Source of the DNA: CAVWCW01 sp963753615
Lineage (GTDB): Bacteria > Pseudomonadota > Gammaproteobacteria > Chromatiales > Chromatiaceae
Length of the DNA stretch: 22,354 nt
Assembly: GCA_963753615.1 (NCBI GenBank)
Contig: CAVWCW010000028.1
Span: forward strand, 1 to 22,354
Direction of reading: 5' to 3'
Position numbers and translations under genes: made by a program. The notes beneath the pieces are model-generated. The model searched no databases. It saw nothing but the letters and a program-made list of their open reading frames with translations, and was not told where the DNA came from. This document shows positions 15,071 through 22,354 of this stretch, in pieces (the stretch's first letter is position 1; each line of letters begins with the position of its first letter).

Positions 15071-15958
15071 TCAGTCCAGCTCGGCCACCCGACTCTTCAG
15101 GAAGTCGGTGAACTCCTCACCAAGGTGCTGATGGGTCAGGGCGAAGTCCACGGTGGCCTCCAGATAGCCGACCTTGGACCCGCAATCGTAGCGCTTGCCG
15201 GCGAAGCGGTAGGCCAGGACTTTTTCGGCATCCAGTAAACGGGCTATGCCATCGGTGAGTTGGATCTCCCCGCCGGCGCCGCGACCGGTCTTGGCCAGTT
15301 GATGGAAGATTTCGGGAGTCAGGATATAGCGACCGACCACACCGAGATCCGAAGGCGCGTCCGCCGGTTTCGGCTTCTCCACCAGCCCCGCCACTTCCAC
15401 CAACTTGCCGTCGTCGGCCCCAGCCGGTTTAACGATTCCGTAGCTGGCGGTCGCCTCCCGGGGCACCCGCTGTACGCCGAGGATACTGCAGTTGTTGTTC
15501 TGATACTGTTCGACCATCTGGCGCAGGCAGCCGCGACCGGGATCGTCGATCAGGTCGTCGGCCAGCACCACCGCAAACGGCTCGTCACCCACCACCGGTC
15601 GGGCGCAAAGCACCGCATGCCCCAGACCCAGCGGCATGTTCTGTCGGATATAGATGCAGGTGACATGGGACGGCAGGATGTCGCGCACCAGTTCGAGGGT
15701 CTCGGTCTTGCCGCGTTGCTCCAACTCCGCCTCCAGTTCGTAGGCGGTGTCGAAATGATCGGGTATAGACCGCTTGTTGCGGCCGGTGACGAAGATCATG
15801 TCTTCCACCCCTGCCGCAACCGCCTCTTCCACCGCGTATTGGATCAGCGGCTTGTCGACAATCGGCAGCATCTCCTTGGGGCTGGCCTTGGTGGCGGGCA
15901 GGAAGCGGGTCCCCAACCCGGCCACCGGGAACACGGCCTTTCTAACGATTTTGGTCAT
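15071..15958 (-). CDS. galU: UTP-glucose-1-phosphate uridylyltransferase
   Basis: This 295-aa enzyme makes UDP-glucose from UTP and glucose 1-phosphate for LPS, capsule and osmolyte synthesis. The nucleotide-binding signature is FPVAGLGTRFLPATKASPKEMLPIVDKP near the N-terminus, split here as VAGLGTRFLPATK and SPKEMLPIVDKP. VLADDLID, the Glu-Lys-Pro motif (VEKPKPADAPS) and the GKRYDCGSKVGYL segment near the end are also present. The start at 15958 is set by AGGAG 6 nt upstream and by the usual MTKIVRKAVFPVAG beginning; a TTG at 15979 would overlap the cysC stop. It lies 17 nt after cysC. Confidence 0.96.
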   Translation of the reverse strand: MTKIVRKAVFPVAGLGTRFLPATKASPKEMLPIVDKPLIQYAVEEAVAAGVEDMIFVTGRNKRSIPDHFDTAYELEAELEQRGKTETLELVRDILPSHVTCIYIRQNMPLGLGHAVLCARPVVGDEPFAVVLADDLIDDPGRGCLRQMVEQYQNNNCSILGVQRVPREATASYGIVKPAGADDGKLVEVAGLVEKPKPADAPSDLGVVGRYILTPEIFHQLAKTGRGAGGEIQLTDGIARLLDAEKVLAYRFAGKRYDCGSKVGYLEATVDFALTHQHLGEEFTDFLKSRVAELD

Positions 15959-15975
15959 AACGACTCCTGGTTGAC

Positions 15976-16599
15976 TCAAGGGCGGCTCGGCACGATTCCC
16001 CGTTCACGCAGCAGATCAACGACCTGAGCCGCGCTCTCCTGCAAGCTCTGGGTGTCCGTATGCACCACCAATTCCGGCTTTGCGGGGGCCTCGTAGGGCG
16101 AAGAGATTCCGGTGAAATCCGAAATCAAACCGGCCCGAGCCTTGCGGTAGAGCCCCTTGACGTCGCGCTGTTCGCAGACTTCCAGGGCGCAGGCGCAATG
16201 AATTTCGAAGAAATCGCGCTCCGACAGCATGGCCCGGACGCGGTCGCGGTCGGCCCGAAACGGCGAAATGAAGGCGGTCAGAGTGATCATCCCGGCATCC
16301 ACGAAAAGCTTCGCCATCTCGCCAATGCGGCGGATGTTCTCCGCCCGATCGCTGTCGGAGAAACCCAGGTCCGCGCACAAGCCGTGGCGAACATTGTCTC
16401 CATCCAACACATAGGAGCGATAGCCCTGGTGCTGCAACTCATGCGCCACCGCCTGGGCCAGCGTGGACTTGCCGGCTCCGGAAAGACCGGTAAGCCACAA
16501 TAACGCACTCTTGTGCCCATTCAACCGTTCGCGGTCGGTGCGCTGCACCAGTTCCGGATGCCATACTACGTTACTGCTCTTGCGCGTCGCTTCCGCCAT
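15976..16599 (-). CDS. cysC: Adenylyl-sulfate kinase (APS kinase)
   Basis: This 207-aa cytoplasmic kinase converts APS to PAPS. Walker A is GLSGAGKST (38-46). Family motifs DGDNVRHGL, GFSDSDRAENIRRIGE, FISPFRADRDRVR, CEQRDVKGLYRKAR and FTGISSPYEAP follow in order, so it is a complete stand-alone CysC rather than a CysNC fusion. PAPS could feed assimilation or sulfation of polysaccharides; adjacency to galU hints at the latter but this is inference. The start at 16599 has GAGGTC about 8 nt upstream. Confidence 0.96.
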   Translation of the reverse strand: MAEATRKSSNVVWHPELVQRTDRERLNGHKSALLWLTGLSGAGKSTLAQAVAHELQHQGYRSYVLDGDNVRHGLCADLGFSDSDRAENIRRIGEMAKLFVDAGMITLTAFISPFRADRDRVRAMLSERDFFEIHCACALEVCEQRDVKGLYRKARAGLISDFTGISSPYEAPAKPELVVHTDTQSLQESAAQVVDLLRERGIVPSRP

Positions 16600-16729
16600 C
16601 GATCAGACCTCGGGAACCATGGAACAGCCACCTGGCATGCGTGTACCGCCAACCCGTTCGGACGTAGACGCGGCACGATAACCCAAGCGAAAGAAAAACG
16701 CTTAAAGTTAATGGGGATTAACGCGGGTG

Positions 16730-17452
16730 TCAAGCGGAGACTACGGCGTCGATCTCGGCACCGATCGCCCGCAGCGCCTGCAGCGGGTCGGAGGACTGAG
16801 TTATAGGGCGTCCTACCACCAGGTAGTCGGCGCCGTCCTGGACCGCCTGGGCAGGGGTGGTAACTCGCCGTTGGTCGTCCGCAGCGCTCGCCGCCGGGCG
16901 CACGCCGGGCGTGACCAGCAGAAACCCGTCCTCCGTTGCAGCCCGTACCTGGGACGCTTCCCGCGGCGAGCAAACGACACCATCTGCCCCGGACTGCTCG
17001 GCCAACCCCGCCAGCCGGAGCACGTTTTCCGCCGGCGTGCCGTTGAACCCGATCTCGCCCAGTTCATTTGCCCCCAGGCTGGTGAGGATAGTGACCGCGA
17101 TCAGCAACGGCCGCTGGCGTGACTGCTCCAAGCGCGCCCTCGCCGCTTCCAGCATGCGCCGCCCTCCGGAGGCATGGACGTTGAGCATCCACACGCCGAG
17201 ATCCGCCGCCGCCCCGCAGGCGGCCGCCACGGTGTTGGGAATGTCGTGGAATTTCAGGTCGAGAAATACGTCGAACCCACGCCCGCTGAGATCCGAGACG
17301 AACCCGGGTCCGAGCCGGGTGAACATCTCCTTGCCGACCTTGAGCCGGCATAGCCCCGGGTCCAGCCGCTCCACCAGCTCCAATGCAGGCTCTCGGGCAG
17401 GATAATCCAAGGCCACAATTATGCGCGGGCCAATCAACTTGGGTTCACTCAT
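16730..17452 (-). CDS. pyrF: Orotidine 5'-phosphate decarboxylase
   Basis: This 240-aa TIM-barrel enzyme carries out the last step of UMP synthesis. The catalytic tetrad region is D65-L-K67-F-H-D70-I-P-N-T in DVFLDLKFHDIPNTV. The N-terminal IIVALDYP, the phosphate-binding LVTPGVRP and the terminal VVGRPITQSSDP are all typical. In many gammaproteobacteria pyrF directly follows lapB; here a 94-bp repeat element sits between the two (17537-17630), leaving 174 nt. Ribosome site is weak (CGAG). Confidence 0.96.
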   Translation of the reverse strand: MSEPKLIGPRIIVALDYPAREPALELVERLDPGLCRLKVGKEMFTRLGPGFVSDLSGRGFDVFLDLKFHDIPNTVAAACGAAADLGVWMLNVHASGGRRMLEAARARLEQSRQRPLLIAVTILTSLGANELGEIGFNGTPAENVLRLAGLAEQSGADGVVCSPREASQVRAATEDGFLLVTPGVRPAASAADDQRRVTTPAQAVQDGADYLVVGRPITQSSDPLQALRAIGAEIDAVVSA

Positions 17453-17536
17453 CGATCTCGGTCCTCGTCTCGCTGCTGCTCGCTCAAAACCGCCTATCCT
17501 TCTGCGGTTACGGAATGGCTGTACATCGGCGCCGGT

Positions 17537-17630
17537 CTAGGGAAACGCTGAAAAAAGCCATCCGTGGCACATTTTCAGCACGGGGCATCCTGCCTCGCTA
17601 AGGAAACGCAACAAATTAGCGTTTCCCTAG
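17537..17630. mobile_element. MITE-like element with perfect 13-bp terminal inverted repeats
   Basis: CTAGGGAAACGCT (17537-17549) is exactly repeated in inverted form as AGCGTTTCCCTAG (17618-17630), bounding 94 bp with no coding capacity. A second internal copy of the arm, GGAAACGC (17602-17609), forms a hairpin with the right end. CTAG at both ends is self-complementary, so it may be part of the repeat or a 4-bp target duplication. The right end contains the TAG stop codon of lapB (17627-17629). A 13-bp perfect match at this distance is very unlikely by chance. Confidence 0.7.
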
Positions 17631-18799
17631 CGCAGCTCCGCTTCGAATCCCTGCACCGGCCGCATACTGCCCCAGGTCTTGCAGCCCGGACAATTCCAAT
17701 GCAGCTGTTTTGCGGTGAAACCGCAATGTCCGCATTGATAGGCCGGGCGATTCCGCAGCAGCCGGTCGACCAGGTCGCGCAGAATGTGTAGGGTCTCCGC
17801 CGCCGGCGCGTCGGCGTGGGACAGCTTCAGCGAGATCAGCCGCTCGAGGCCGCGCAAGTTGGGGTGCGAGCCGAGATACTCGGTGATGAATTCCGTGGCA
17901 GCGGCCTCACCCTCCTGCTCCTGGATCTGCTCGGCCAGCGCCAGCGCCGAGGCAATGTCCTTGCGCTTGTCAAACAGTTCCTGCAAGTAGGCGCGCAACG
18001 GTCCGGTCTGGCCGAGCCGACGATAACAATCGACCAGGGCCGGCAGCACCTCGGTGAGCAGTTCGGGGTCTTGCGTTTCCACCCGCCCGAAGGTCTTGAC
18101 CGCTGTTCGGCAATCGCCGCGGGCGACTTCCAGATTGCCCTGCATCAGGGTGGCGCGCACGCTGCCATTGTCGACGGCTCGGGCGCGCTCGATATGCCGC
18201 AGAGCCGCGGCCCGATCGTCGGCCGCCAGCGCCGACTCCGCCAGTTCGCAGTGAAAGTGGGCGCGTTCGGCGGCGGTGGACTGTTTGGTCTGGGACTCCA
18301 GTCGCTCAGCCACCTGCAGGCATTGCTCCCAGTCCTTTTCCTGCTGGTAGATGACCAGCAGGTTGCGTAACGACTGCTCGCAGTAGACGTTGTCTTCGGT
18401 GAGTTCGTTAAACAGGCTCTCGGCGCGGTCGAACAGGCCGGCCCGCATATAGTCGAGCCCCAATTCCAGCAAGGCCTGAGCCCGTAGATCGCGGCTCAGG
18501 TTGGGTCGAGCGATGAGGTTCTGGTGAATGCGGATGGCGCGGTCCACCTCGCCGCGGCGGCGAAACAGATTGCCCAGGGCCAAGTGGGTCTCCACCGTCT
18601 CGCTGTCGACCTCCAGCAGCTTGACGAAGACGTCAATGGCCTTGTCCGGCTGTTCGTTGAGCAGGTAGTTGAGACCCTGGAAATAGGCCGGATTGCGGCC
18701 CGCGACGCCGGGGTCTTCCCGTCTACGCTGACTGCGCCTGGCCGCCAACCAGCCGGAGGCCGCGGCCACCGGGAGCAGCAGTATCAGCAGCTCTATCAC
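17627..18799 (-). CDS. lapB: LapB (YciM), LPS assembly regulator with TPR repeats
   Basis: This 390-aa inner-membrane protein is known in E. coli to control LpxC turnover by FtsH and so balance LPS synthesis. An N-terminal transmembrane helix (IELLILLLPVAAASGWLA) is followed by several TPR units from about residue 37 to 340. A C-terminal rubredoxin-type metal site has C356, C359, C370 and C373 (CGHCGF and CPGCKTW). Start is GTG, 4 nt after the lapA stop, with GGGAG about 10 nt upstream. The stop codon lies inside a MITE-like repeat, but length equals that of known LapB, so little or nothing was lost. Confidence 0.95.
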   Translation of the reverse strand: MIELLILLLPVAAASGWLAARRSQRRREDPGVAGRNPAYFQGLNYLLNEQPDKAIDVFVKLLEVDSETVETHLALGNLFRRRGEVDRAIRIHQNLIARPNLSRDLRAQALLELGLDYMRAGLFDRAESLFNELTEDNVYCEQSLRNLLVIYQQEKDWEQCLQVAERLESQTKQSTAAERAHFHCELAESALAADDRAAALRHIERARAVDNGSVRATLMQGNLEVARGDCRTAVKTFGRVETQDPELLTEVLPALVDCYRRLGQTGPLRAYLQELFDKRKDIASALALAEQIQEQEGEAAATEFITEYLGSHPNLRGLERLISLKLSHADAPAAETLHILRDLVDRLLRNRPAYQCGHCGFTAKQLHWNCPGCKTWGSMRPVQGFEAELR

Positions 18800-18803
18800 C
18801 CGG

Positions 18804-19091
18804 CTACTGCTCCCTAAGCGGAATGCTGCGCAGGTTGTTCACCTCTTCCAACGCCAGCCTTTCCCGCCGGCGCAGGCGGGCATTATCCCGCTTGAGCCCC
18901 AGAATTGTCCCCAGGCCTGCCACCATGCCAAGCAGCGCGCCAACCCCGAGGGCCCCCAGCAGCACCACCGGCAGAGGCAATTCGCGCTGCCCGAAGTAGT
19001 AGTCCACCGGGACAGTTACCGCGTTCATTACCGTGAATGCCGCCCCCAGCGCCATCAGCAGCAGGATCACCAGCAGTTTCAGCAGTCGCAT
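18804..19091 (-). CDS. lapA: LapA, small LPS assembly membrane protein (DUF1049)
   Basis: This 95-aa protein has two transmembrane helices (about 4-25 and 41-66) and a charged C-terminal helix (GLKRDNARLRRRERLALEEVNNL). The segments NAVTVPVDYYFGQ and LPLPVVLLGALGVGALLGM are characteristic of LapA. It acts with LapB at the inner membrane. The genes are nearly contiguous with lapA upstream, the common order. AAGGGG precedes the ATG. Confidence 0.92.
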   Translation of the reverse strand: MRLLKLLVILLLMALGAAFTVMNAVTVPVDYYFGQRELPLPVVLLGALGVGALLGMVAGLGTILGLKRDNARLRRRERLALEEVNNLRSIPLREQ

Positions 19092-19185
19092 CCGCGGCCT
19101 TCCCCTTCAGCTCGAAACAGCTGGCTAGGCGTTCCGGCGTGTCGCCCTGATAAACGCGCAGCCAGACGCACATGCATACCGGGAG

Positions 19186-19998
19186 TCAGGATACCGACTT
19201 CAGTCCCAGCACATCCTGCATATCATAGCATCCCGGGGCCCGCTCGATGAGCCAGGCGGCGGCCCGAGCCGCCCCGCGGGCAAAGGTCATGCGGCTCGAG
19301 GCCTTGTGGACAATCTCCACGCGCTCCCCCTCGGCGGCGAACCAAACGCTATGTTCGCCAACCACGTCCCCGGCGCGGATGGTCTCGAAACCAATGGTGT
19401 CGCGCCGACGTTCGCCGGTGATGCCCTCGCGCCCATACACCGCGCACTGTTTGAGGTCGCGTCCCAAGGCGCCGGCTACCACCTCGCCCATGCGCAGGGC
19501 GGTGCCCGAGGGGGCGTCCACCTTGTGACGATGGTGGGCCTCGACGATTTCGATATCCACCTCATCCCCCATCACCCGCGCGGCGATGTCCAGCAGCTTA
19601 AAGCAGAGGTTGACCCCGACGCTCATGTTCGGGGCAAACACAATAGGGATCGATTTCCCGGCGTCGAGAATGCGCTGTTTTCCCTCAGCGTCGAAGCCCG
19701 TGGTGCCGATCACCAGCGATTTCCCGGCGGCCCTGCAGATTTCCAGGTGGTCCAGGGTTGCCTCCGGGCGCGTAAAGTCGATCACCGTGTCGACCTGACC
19801 GATTACCGACCGCAACGAATCCGCCACCGGGACACCGAGACGGCCCACCCCAGCCAGCTCCCCGGCATCGGCCCCCAGAAGGCTGCTGCCGGCATGTTCG
19901 GTCGCTGCCCCGAGCTGCAACTCGGGTGCGGCCTGTATCGCCTCCACCAGGGCGCGCCCCATGCGCCCGGCGGCTCCCACCACGGCTATCCTGCTCAT
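19186..19998 (-). CDS. dapB: 4-hydroxy-tetrahydrodipicolinate reductase
   Basis: This 270-aa NAD(P)H-dependent enzyme belongs to lysine and meso-diaminopimelate synthesis. The Rossmann motif is VGAAGRMGR (7-15). The substrate-binding/catalytic signature EAHHRHKVDAPSGTA contains H155, H156 and K159. VIGTTGF and FAPNMSVGVN are also conserved. Full length. It lies just after dnaJ (51 nt gap) in the conserved dnaK-dnaJ-dapB order. Ribosome site is weak. Confidence 0.96.
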   Translation of the reverse strand: MSRIAVVGAAGRMGRALVEAIQAAPELQLGAATEHAGSSLLGADAGELAGVGRLGVPVADSLRSVIGQVDTVIDFTRPEATLDHLEICRAAGKSLVIGTTGFDAEGKQRILDAGKSIPIVFAPNMSVGVNLCFKLLDIAARVMGDEVDIEIVEAHHRHKVDAPSGTALRMGEVVAGALGRDLKQCAVYGREGITGERRRDTIGFETIRAGDVVGEHSVWFAAEGERVEIVHKASSRMTFARGAARAAAWLIERAPGCYDMQDVLGLKSVS

Positions 19999-20049
19999 CT
20001 AAATTACCTGTCGAGTCGACCCATTGCCGGGGCTTTTCAAATCACTCGA

Positions 20050-21171
20050 TCAAAGCCCAATGCCTTCGAAAAAACGCTTTACACCATCCAGCCAGGAGGT
20101 GGAATCGGGGACTGTGACGGTCGCCCCCGTCCTGCATGGTCTGATCGAACTCCCGCAGCAGTTGTTTTTGCCGTTCGGTGAGGTGCACCGGGGTCTCCAC
20201 CAGCACCTTGCATAGAAGGTCGCCACCGGCCCGCCGCGCACCGGCTTGACGCCCTTGCCGCGCATGCGGAACAGTTTACCGCTCTGGGTCCCGGCGGGAA
20301 TCTTGAGCACCACCTTACCATCCAGCGTCGGAACTTCCAGCTCGCCGCCCAGGGCGGCGGTAACGAAGCCGATCGGCACCTCGCAGAACAGGTGGCTGTC
20401 CTCGCGCTGGAAAATCTCGTGCGGTTTGACCGCCACCTGCACATACAGGTCCCCGGGAGGCGCCCCCGCGTCCCCGGCTTCACCCTCGCCGGCCAGACGG
20501 ATGCGGTCCCCGGTATCGACCCCGGGCGGCACCTTGACCGACAGGGTCTTTTGTTCCTGCACCCTCCCCTGGCCCTGGCAGGTCCCGCAGGGGTCGGTGA
20601 TCACCGTGCCGCGTCCGTGGCAGCGAGGACAGGTCTGCTGCACCGAAAAGAAGCCCTGTTGCATGCGCACCTGGCCATGGCCGTGGCAGGTGGGGCAGGT
20701 CTCCGGGCTAGTGCCCTTCTCGGCCCCGCTGCCGCCGCAGGTGTGGCACTCCACCAGAGTGGGGATGCGGATCTTCACGGTGGTGCCGGCCACCGCCTCT
20801 TCCAGGGACAATTCAAGGTTATAGCGCAGGTCGGTGCCGCGGTGCGCTCGGCCACCGCCGCGACCACCGCCAAAGATGTCGCCGAAGACATCGCCGAAGA
20901 TATCGCTGAAGCCGCCGGCGCCACCGCCGAAACCGCCACCCATGGAGGAATCGACGCCAGCATGGCCGAACTGGTCGTAGGCCGCCCGCTTCTTGGGGTC
21001 GCACAGAACCTCGTAGGCCTGTTTCGCCTCCTTGAATTTGGCCTCTCCCTCCTCCCCCGGGTTGCGGTCCGGGTGGAACTTCATGGCCATCCGCCGATAG
21101 GCCTTCTTGAGATCAGCCTCGCTGGCGTTCTTGCTGACCCCTAGGACCTCGTATAAATCGCGTTTTGACAT
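20050..21171 (-). CDS. dnaJ: DnaJ co-chaperone, with two compensating 1-nt indels
   Basis: DnaJ stimulates DnaK ATPase and delivers substrates. The start at 21171 gives the usual MSKRDLYEVLGV; a GTG at 21180 is an alternative. The J domain has HPD at 33-35, a Gly/Phe-rich linker spans about 75-108, and four zinc motifs CxxCxGxG begin at C142, C159, C181 and C195. After V316 (20224) one G is missing from a G-run, so the as-read frame yields a non-family stretch. The alternative frame reads DLLCKVLVETPVHLTERQ and continues to RHSPR. One extra base at 20103-20104 then restores the normal ending STSWLDGVKRFFEGIGL. The corrected protein is 373 aa. As written, about 40 residues near the C-terminus are wrong, though the frame stays open. 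A pair of sequence errors is the likeliest cause. Confidence 0.94.
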   Translation of the reverse strand: MSKRDLYEVLGVSKNASEADLKKAYRRMAMKFHPDRNPGEEGEAKFKEAKQAYEVLCDPKKRAAYDQFGHAGVDSSMGGGFGGGAGGFSDIFGDVFGDIFGGGRGGGRAHRGTDLRYNLELSLEEAVAGTTVKIRIPTLVECHTCGGSGAEKGTSPETCPTCHGHGQVRMQQGFFSVQQTCPRCHGRGTVITDPCGTCQGQGRVQEQKTLSVKVPPGVDTGDRIRLAGEGEAGDAGAPPGDLYVQVAVKPHEIFQREDSHLFCEVPIGFVTAALGGELEVPTLDGKVVLKIPAGTQSGKLFRMRGKGVKPVRGGPVATFYARCWWRPRCTSPNGKNNCCGSSIRPCRTGATVTVPDSTSWLDGVKRFFEGIGL

Positions 21172-21253
21172 GCTACTCACTCAGCGCTGCGGCAAACTGC
21201 GGCTTCGAAACACAAAAACGCGCAGACGCGGAGAGCCGCGGCTGCACGCCCTG

Positions 21254-21288
21254 GAGCCCGCCATAGGGGCCCTGCCGCCGCAATCGGC
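21254..21288 (-). other. GC-rich hairpin between dnaK and dnaJ
   Basis: On the minus strand, GCCGCCG and CGGCGGC pair around a 4-nt loop (roughly 21271-21288), followed by GC-rich sequence and no T-run. It could attenuate or protect the dnaK message rather than terminate it. Evidence is base pairing by eye only. Confidence 0.35.
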
Positions 21289-21306
21289 GGCGGGCGCCCT
21301 TCTACA

Positions 21307-22354
21307 CTACTTCTTGTCGTCCTTCACCTCTTCGAACTCGGCATCCACCACATCGTCGCCCCCCCCTGAAGCACCGGACTCGGCACCGCCGGCAGACTCG
21401 CCGGCCCCGGCCTCTGCACCCTGCTGGGCATAGAGCCGCTCGGCCATTTTGGCCGAAGCGTCGGTCAGGGCCTTGGTCTTGGCCTCGATAGCGTCCTTGT
21501 CTTCGCCCTTCATGGCCTCTTCCAGCTCCTTGATGGCGGTCTCGATATTCGTCTTTTCATCGGCCTCCAACTTGTCGCCCAGTTCTTCCATGGACTTGCG
21601 AGTGGCATGGATCATGGTGTCGGCCTGGTTGCGGGCGCTGACCAGTTCGTGGAAGCGCTTGTCGTCCTCGGCGTGGGCTTCGGCATCGCGCACCATGCGA
21701 TCGATCTCGTCGTCGCTTAGGCCGGAAGAGGCCTTGATCACGATCGACTGCTCCTTGCCGGTCGCCTTATCCTTGGCATTGACGTGCATAATGCCGTTGG
21801 CGTCGATGTCGAACTTGACCTCGATCTGCGGCACGCCGCGCGGCGCCGGCGGAATGTCGCTGAGATCGAAGCGACCGAGGGACTTGTTGTCGCCGGCACG
21901 CTCGCGCTCGCCCTGGAGCACGTGGACGGTGACCGCGGTCTGGTGGTCGTCGGCGGTGGAGAACACCTGAGACGCCGAGGTCGGTATGGTGGTGTTCTTC
22001 TCAATCAGCTTGGTCATCACCCCGCCCAGGGTCTCGATGCCCAGCGACAGCGGCGTGACGTCGAGCAGCAGCACATCCTTGACCTGGCCGCCCAGCACTC
22101 CACCCTGGATGGCGGCGCCGATGGCCACCGCCTCGTCGGGGTTGACGTCCTTGCGCGGCTCCTTCCCGAAGAAGTTCTTAACCTTCTCCTGCACCATTGG
22201 CATACGGGATTGGCCGCCGACGAGGATCACCTCGTCGATGTCGTTGGTGCCGAGTCCGGCGTCCTTGAGCGCGGTGCGGCAGGGGGCGATCGTGCGCTCC
22301 ACCAGTTCCTCCACCAAACTCTCCAGTTTGGCCCGGTTAAGCTTGATCACAATA
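21307..22354 (-). CDS. dnaK: DnaK (Hsp70), C-terminal two thirds, 5' end beyond window
   Basis: The last 348 residues of the Hsp70 chaperone are visible. They include the end of the ATPase domain (DEVILVGGQSRMPMVQ, VNPDEAVAIGAAIQGG), the inter-domain linker DVLLLDVTPLSLGIET, the substrate-binding beta domain (GVPQIEVKFDIDANGIMHV), the helical lid, a Gly/Ala/Ser-rich tail and the acidic C-terminus EFEEVKDDKK. The frame continues through the window edge, so the GTG at 22350 is not the start. dnaJ follows after 135 nt, which contains a GC-rich hairpin without a T-run, so readthrough is expected. Confidence 0.97.
   Translation of the reverse strand, partial: IVIKLNRAKLESLVEELVERTIAPCRTALKDAGLGTNDIDEVILVGGQSRMPMVQEKVKNFFGKEPRKDVNPDEAVAIGAAIQGGVLGGQVKDVLLLDVTPLSLGIETLGGVMTKLIEKNTTIPTSASQVFSTADDHQTAVTVHVLQGERERAGDNKSLGRFDLSDIPPAPRGVPQIEVKFDIDANGIMHVNAKDKATGKEQSIVIKASSGLSDDEIDRMVRDAEAHAEDDKRFHELVSARNQADTMIHATRKSMEELGDKLEADEKTNIETAIKELEEAMKGEDKDAIEAKTKALTDASAKMAERLYAQQGAEAGAGESAGGAESGASGGGDDVVDAEFEEVKDDKK

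Noticed and set aside
16686..16704. AAGCG/CGCTT inverted pair between pyrF and cysC as a terminator
   Set aside because: A 5-bp stem with a 9-nt A-rich loop is too weak to call.
22348..22350. GTG as a start codon for dnaK
   Set aside because: The Hsp70 frame continues upstream to the window edge and the ATPase domain is incomplete, so this is an internal valine codon.
1..22354. CRISPR array, tRNA, rRNA, prophage or integrase
   Set aside because: No regularly spaced repeats, cloverleaf, ribosomal RNA sequence, integrase or phage gene was recognised on either strand.

Overview
This GC-rich window looks like the chromosome of a gammaproteobacterial sulfur oxidiser, probably Chromatiales or a relative. 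The evidence is a thiosulfate-oxidation (Sox) locus, a sulfur-globule-type protein, and conserved gammaproteobacterial neighbourhoods (dnaK-dnaJ-dapB and lapA-lapB-pyrF). The organism assignment is inference from gene content only.

Region 1 (1-8505) is a sulfur-oxidation island. At the left edge, on the minus strand, is the first part of a secreted Gly/Trp-rich protein that resembles sulfur globule envelope proteins. A gene-poor stretch follows, then soxB (minus, with its own terminator). Divergent from soxB is a two-component pair on the plus strand: a TtrS-like sensor kinase with a periplasmic PhnD-type domain, and a FixJ/LuxR-type response regulator. Next comes soxX-soxA-soxK-soxY-soxZ (plus), closed by a strong terminator. 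SoxXA(K) loads thiosulfate onto the SoxYZ carrier and SoxB hydrolyses off sulfate. No soxCD is visible, which fits a truncated Sox pathway that leaves sulfane sulfur for storage in globules. The best find is a pair of near-identical operator/promoter modules, one before soxB and one before soxX. They share a dyad (TT-N2-GG-N4-CC-N2-AA), a second box TGTTCCAAT and a -10 element, all at the same spacings. They make soxB and soxXAKYZ a likely single regulon, with the response regulator encoded between them as the obvious candidate regulator.

Region 2 (8536-17452, all minus strand) holds tsaB, a guanine-deaminase-like gene, a TauE/SafE membrane exporter, a WaaP/InaA-type lipopolysaccharide kinase, hrpB helicase, a two-helix membrane protein, galU, cysC and pyrF. 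A palindrome-rich, MITE-like repeat lies between tsaB and the deaminase.

Region 3 (17453-22354, minus strand) holds lapB and lapA (control of LPS synthesis), dapB, dnaJ and the 3' part of dnaK. A 94-bp element with perfect 13-bp terminal inverted repeats sits between lapB and pyrF and supplies the lapB stop codon.

Three single-base indels break conserved genes: one in soxB near 1489, and a compensating pair in dnaJ near 20223 and 20104. They more likely reflect draft-assembly errors than gene decay, but soxB especially should be checked.
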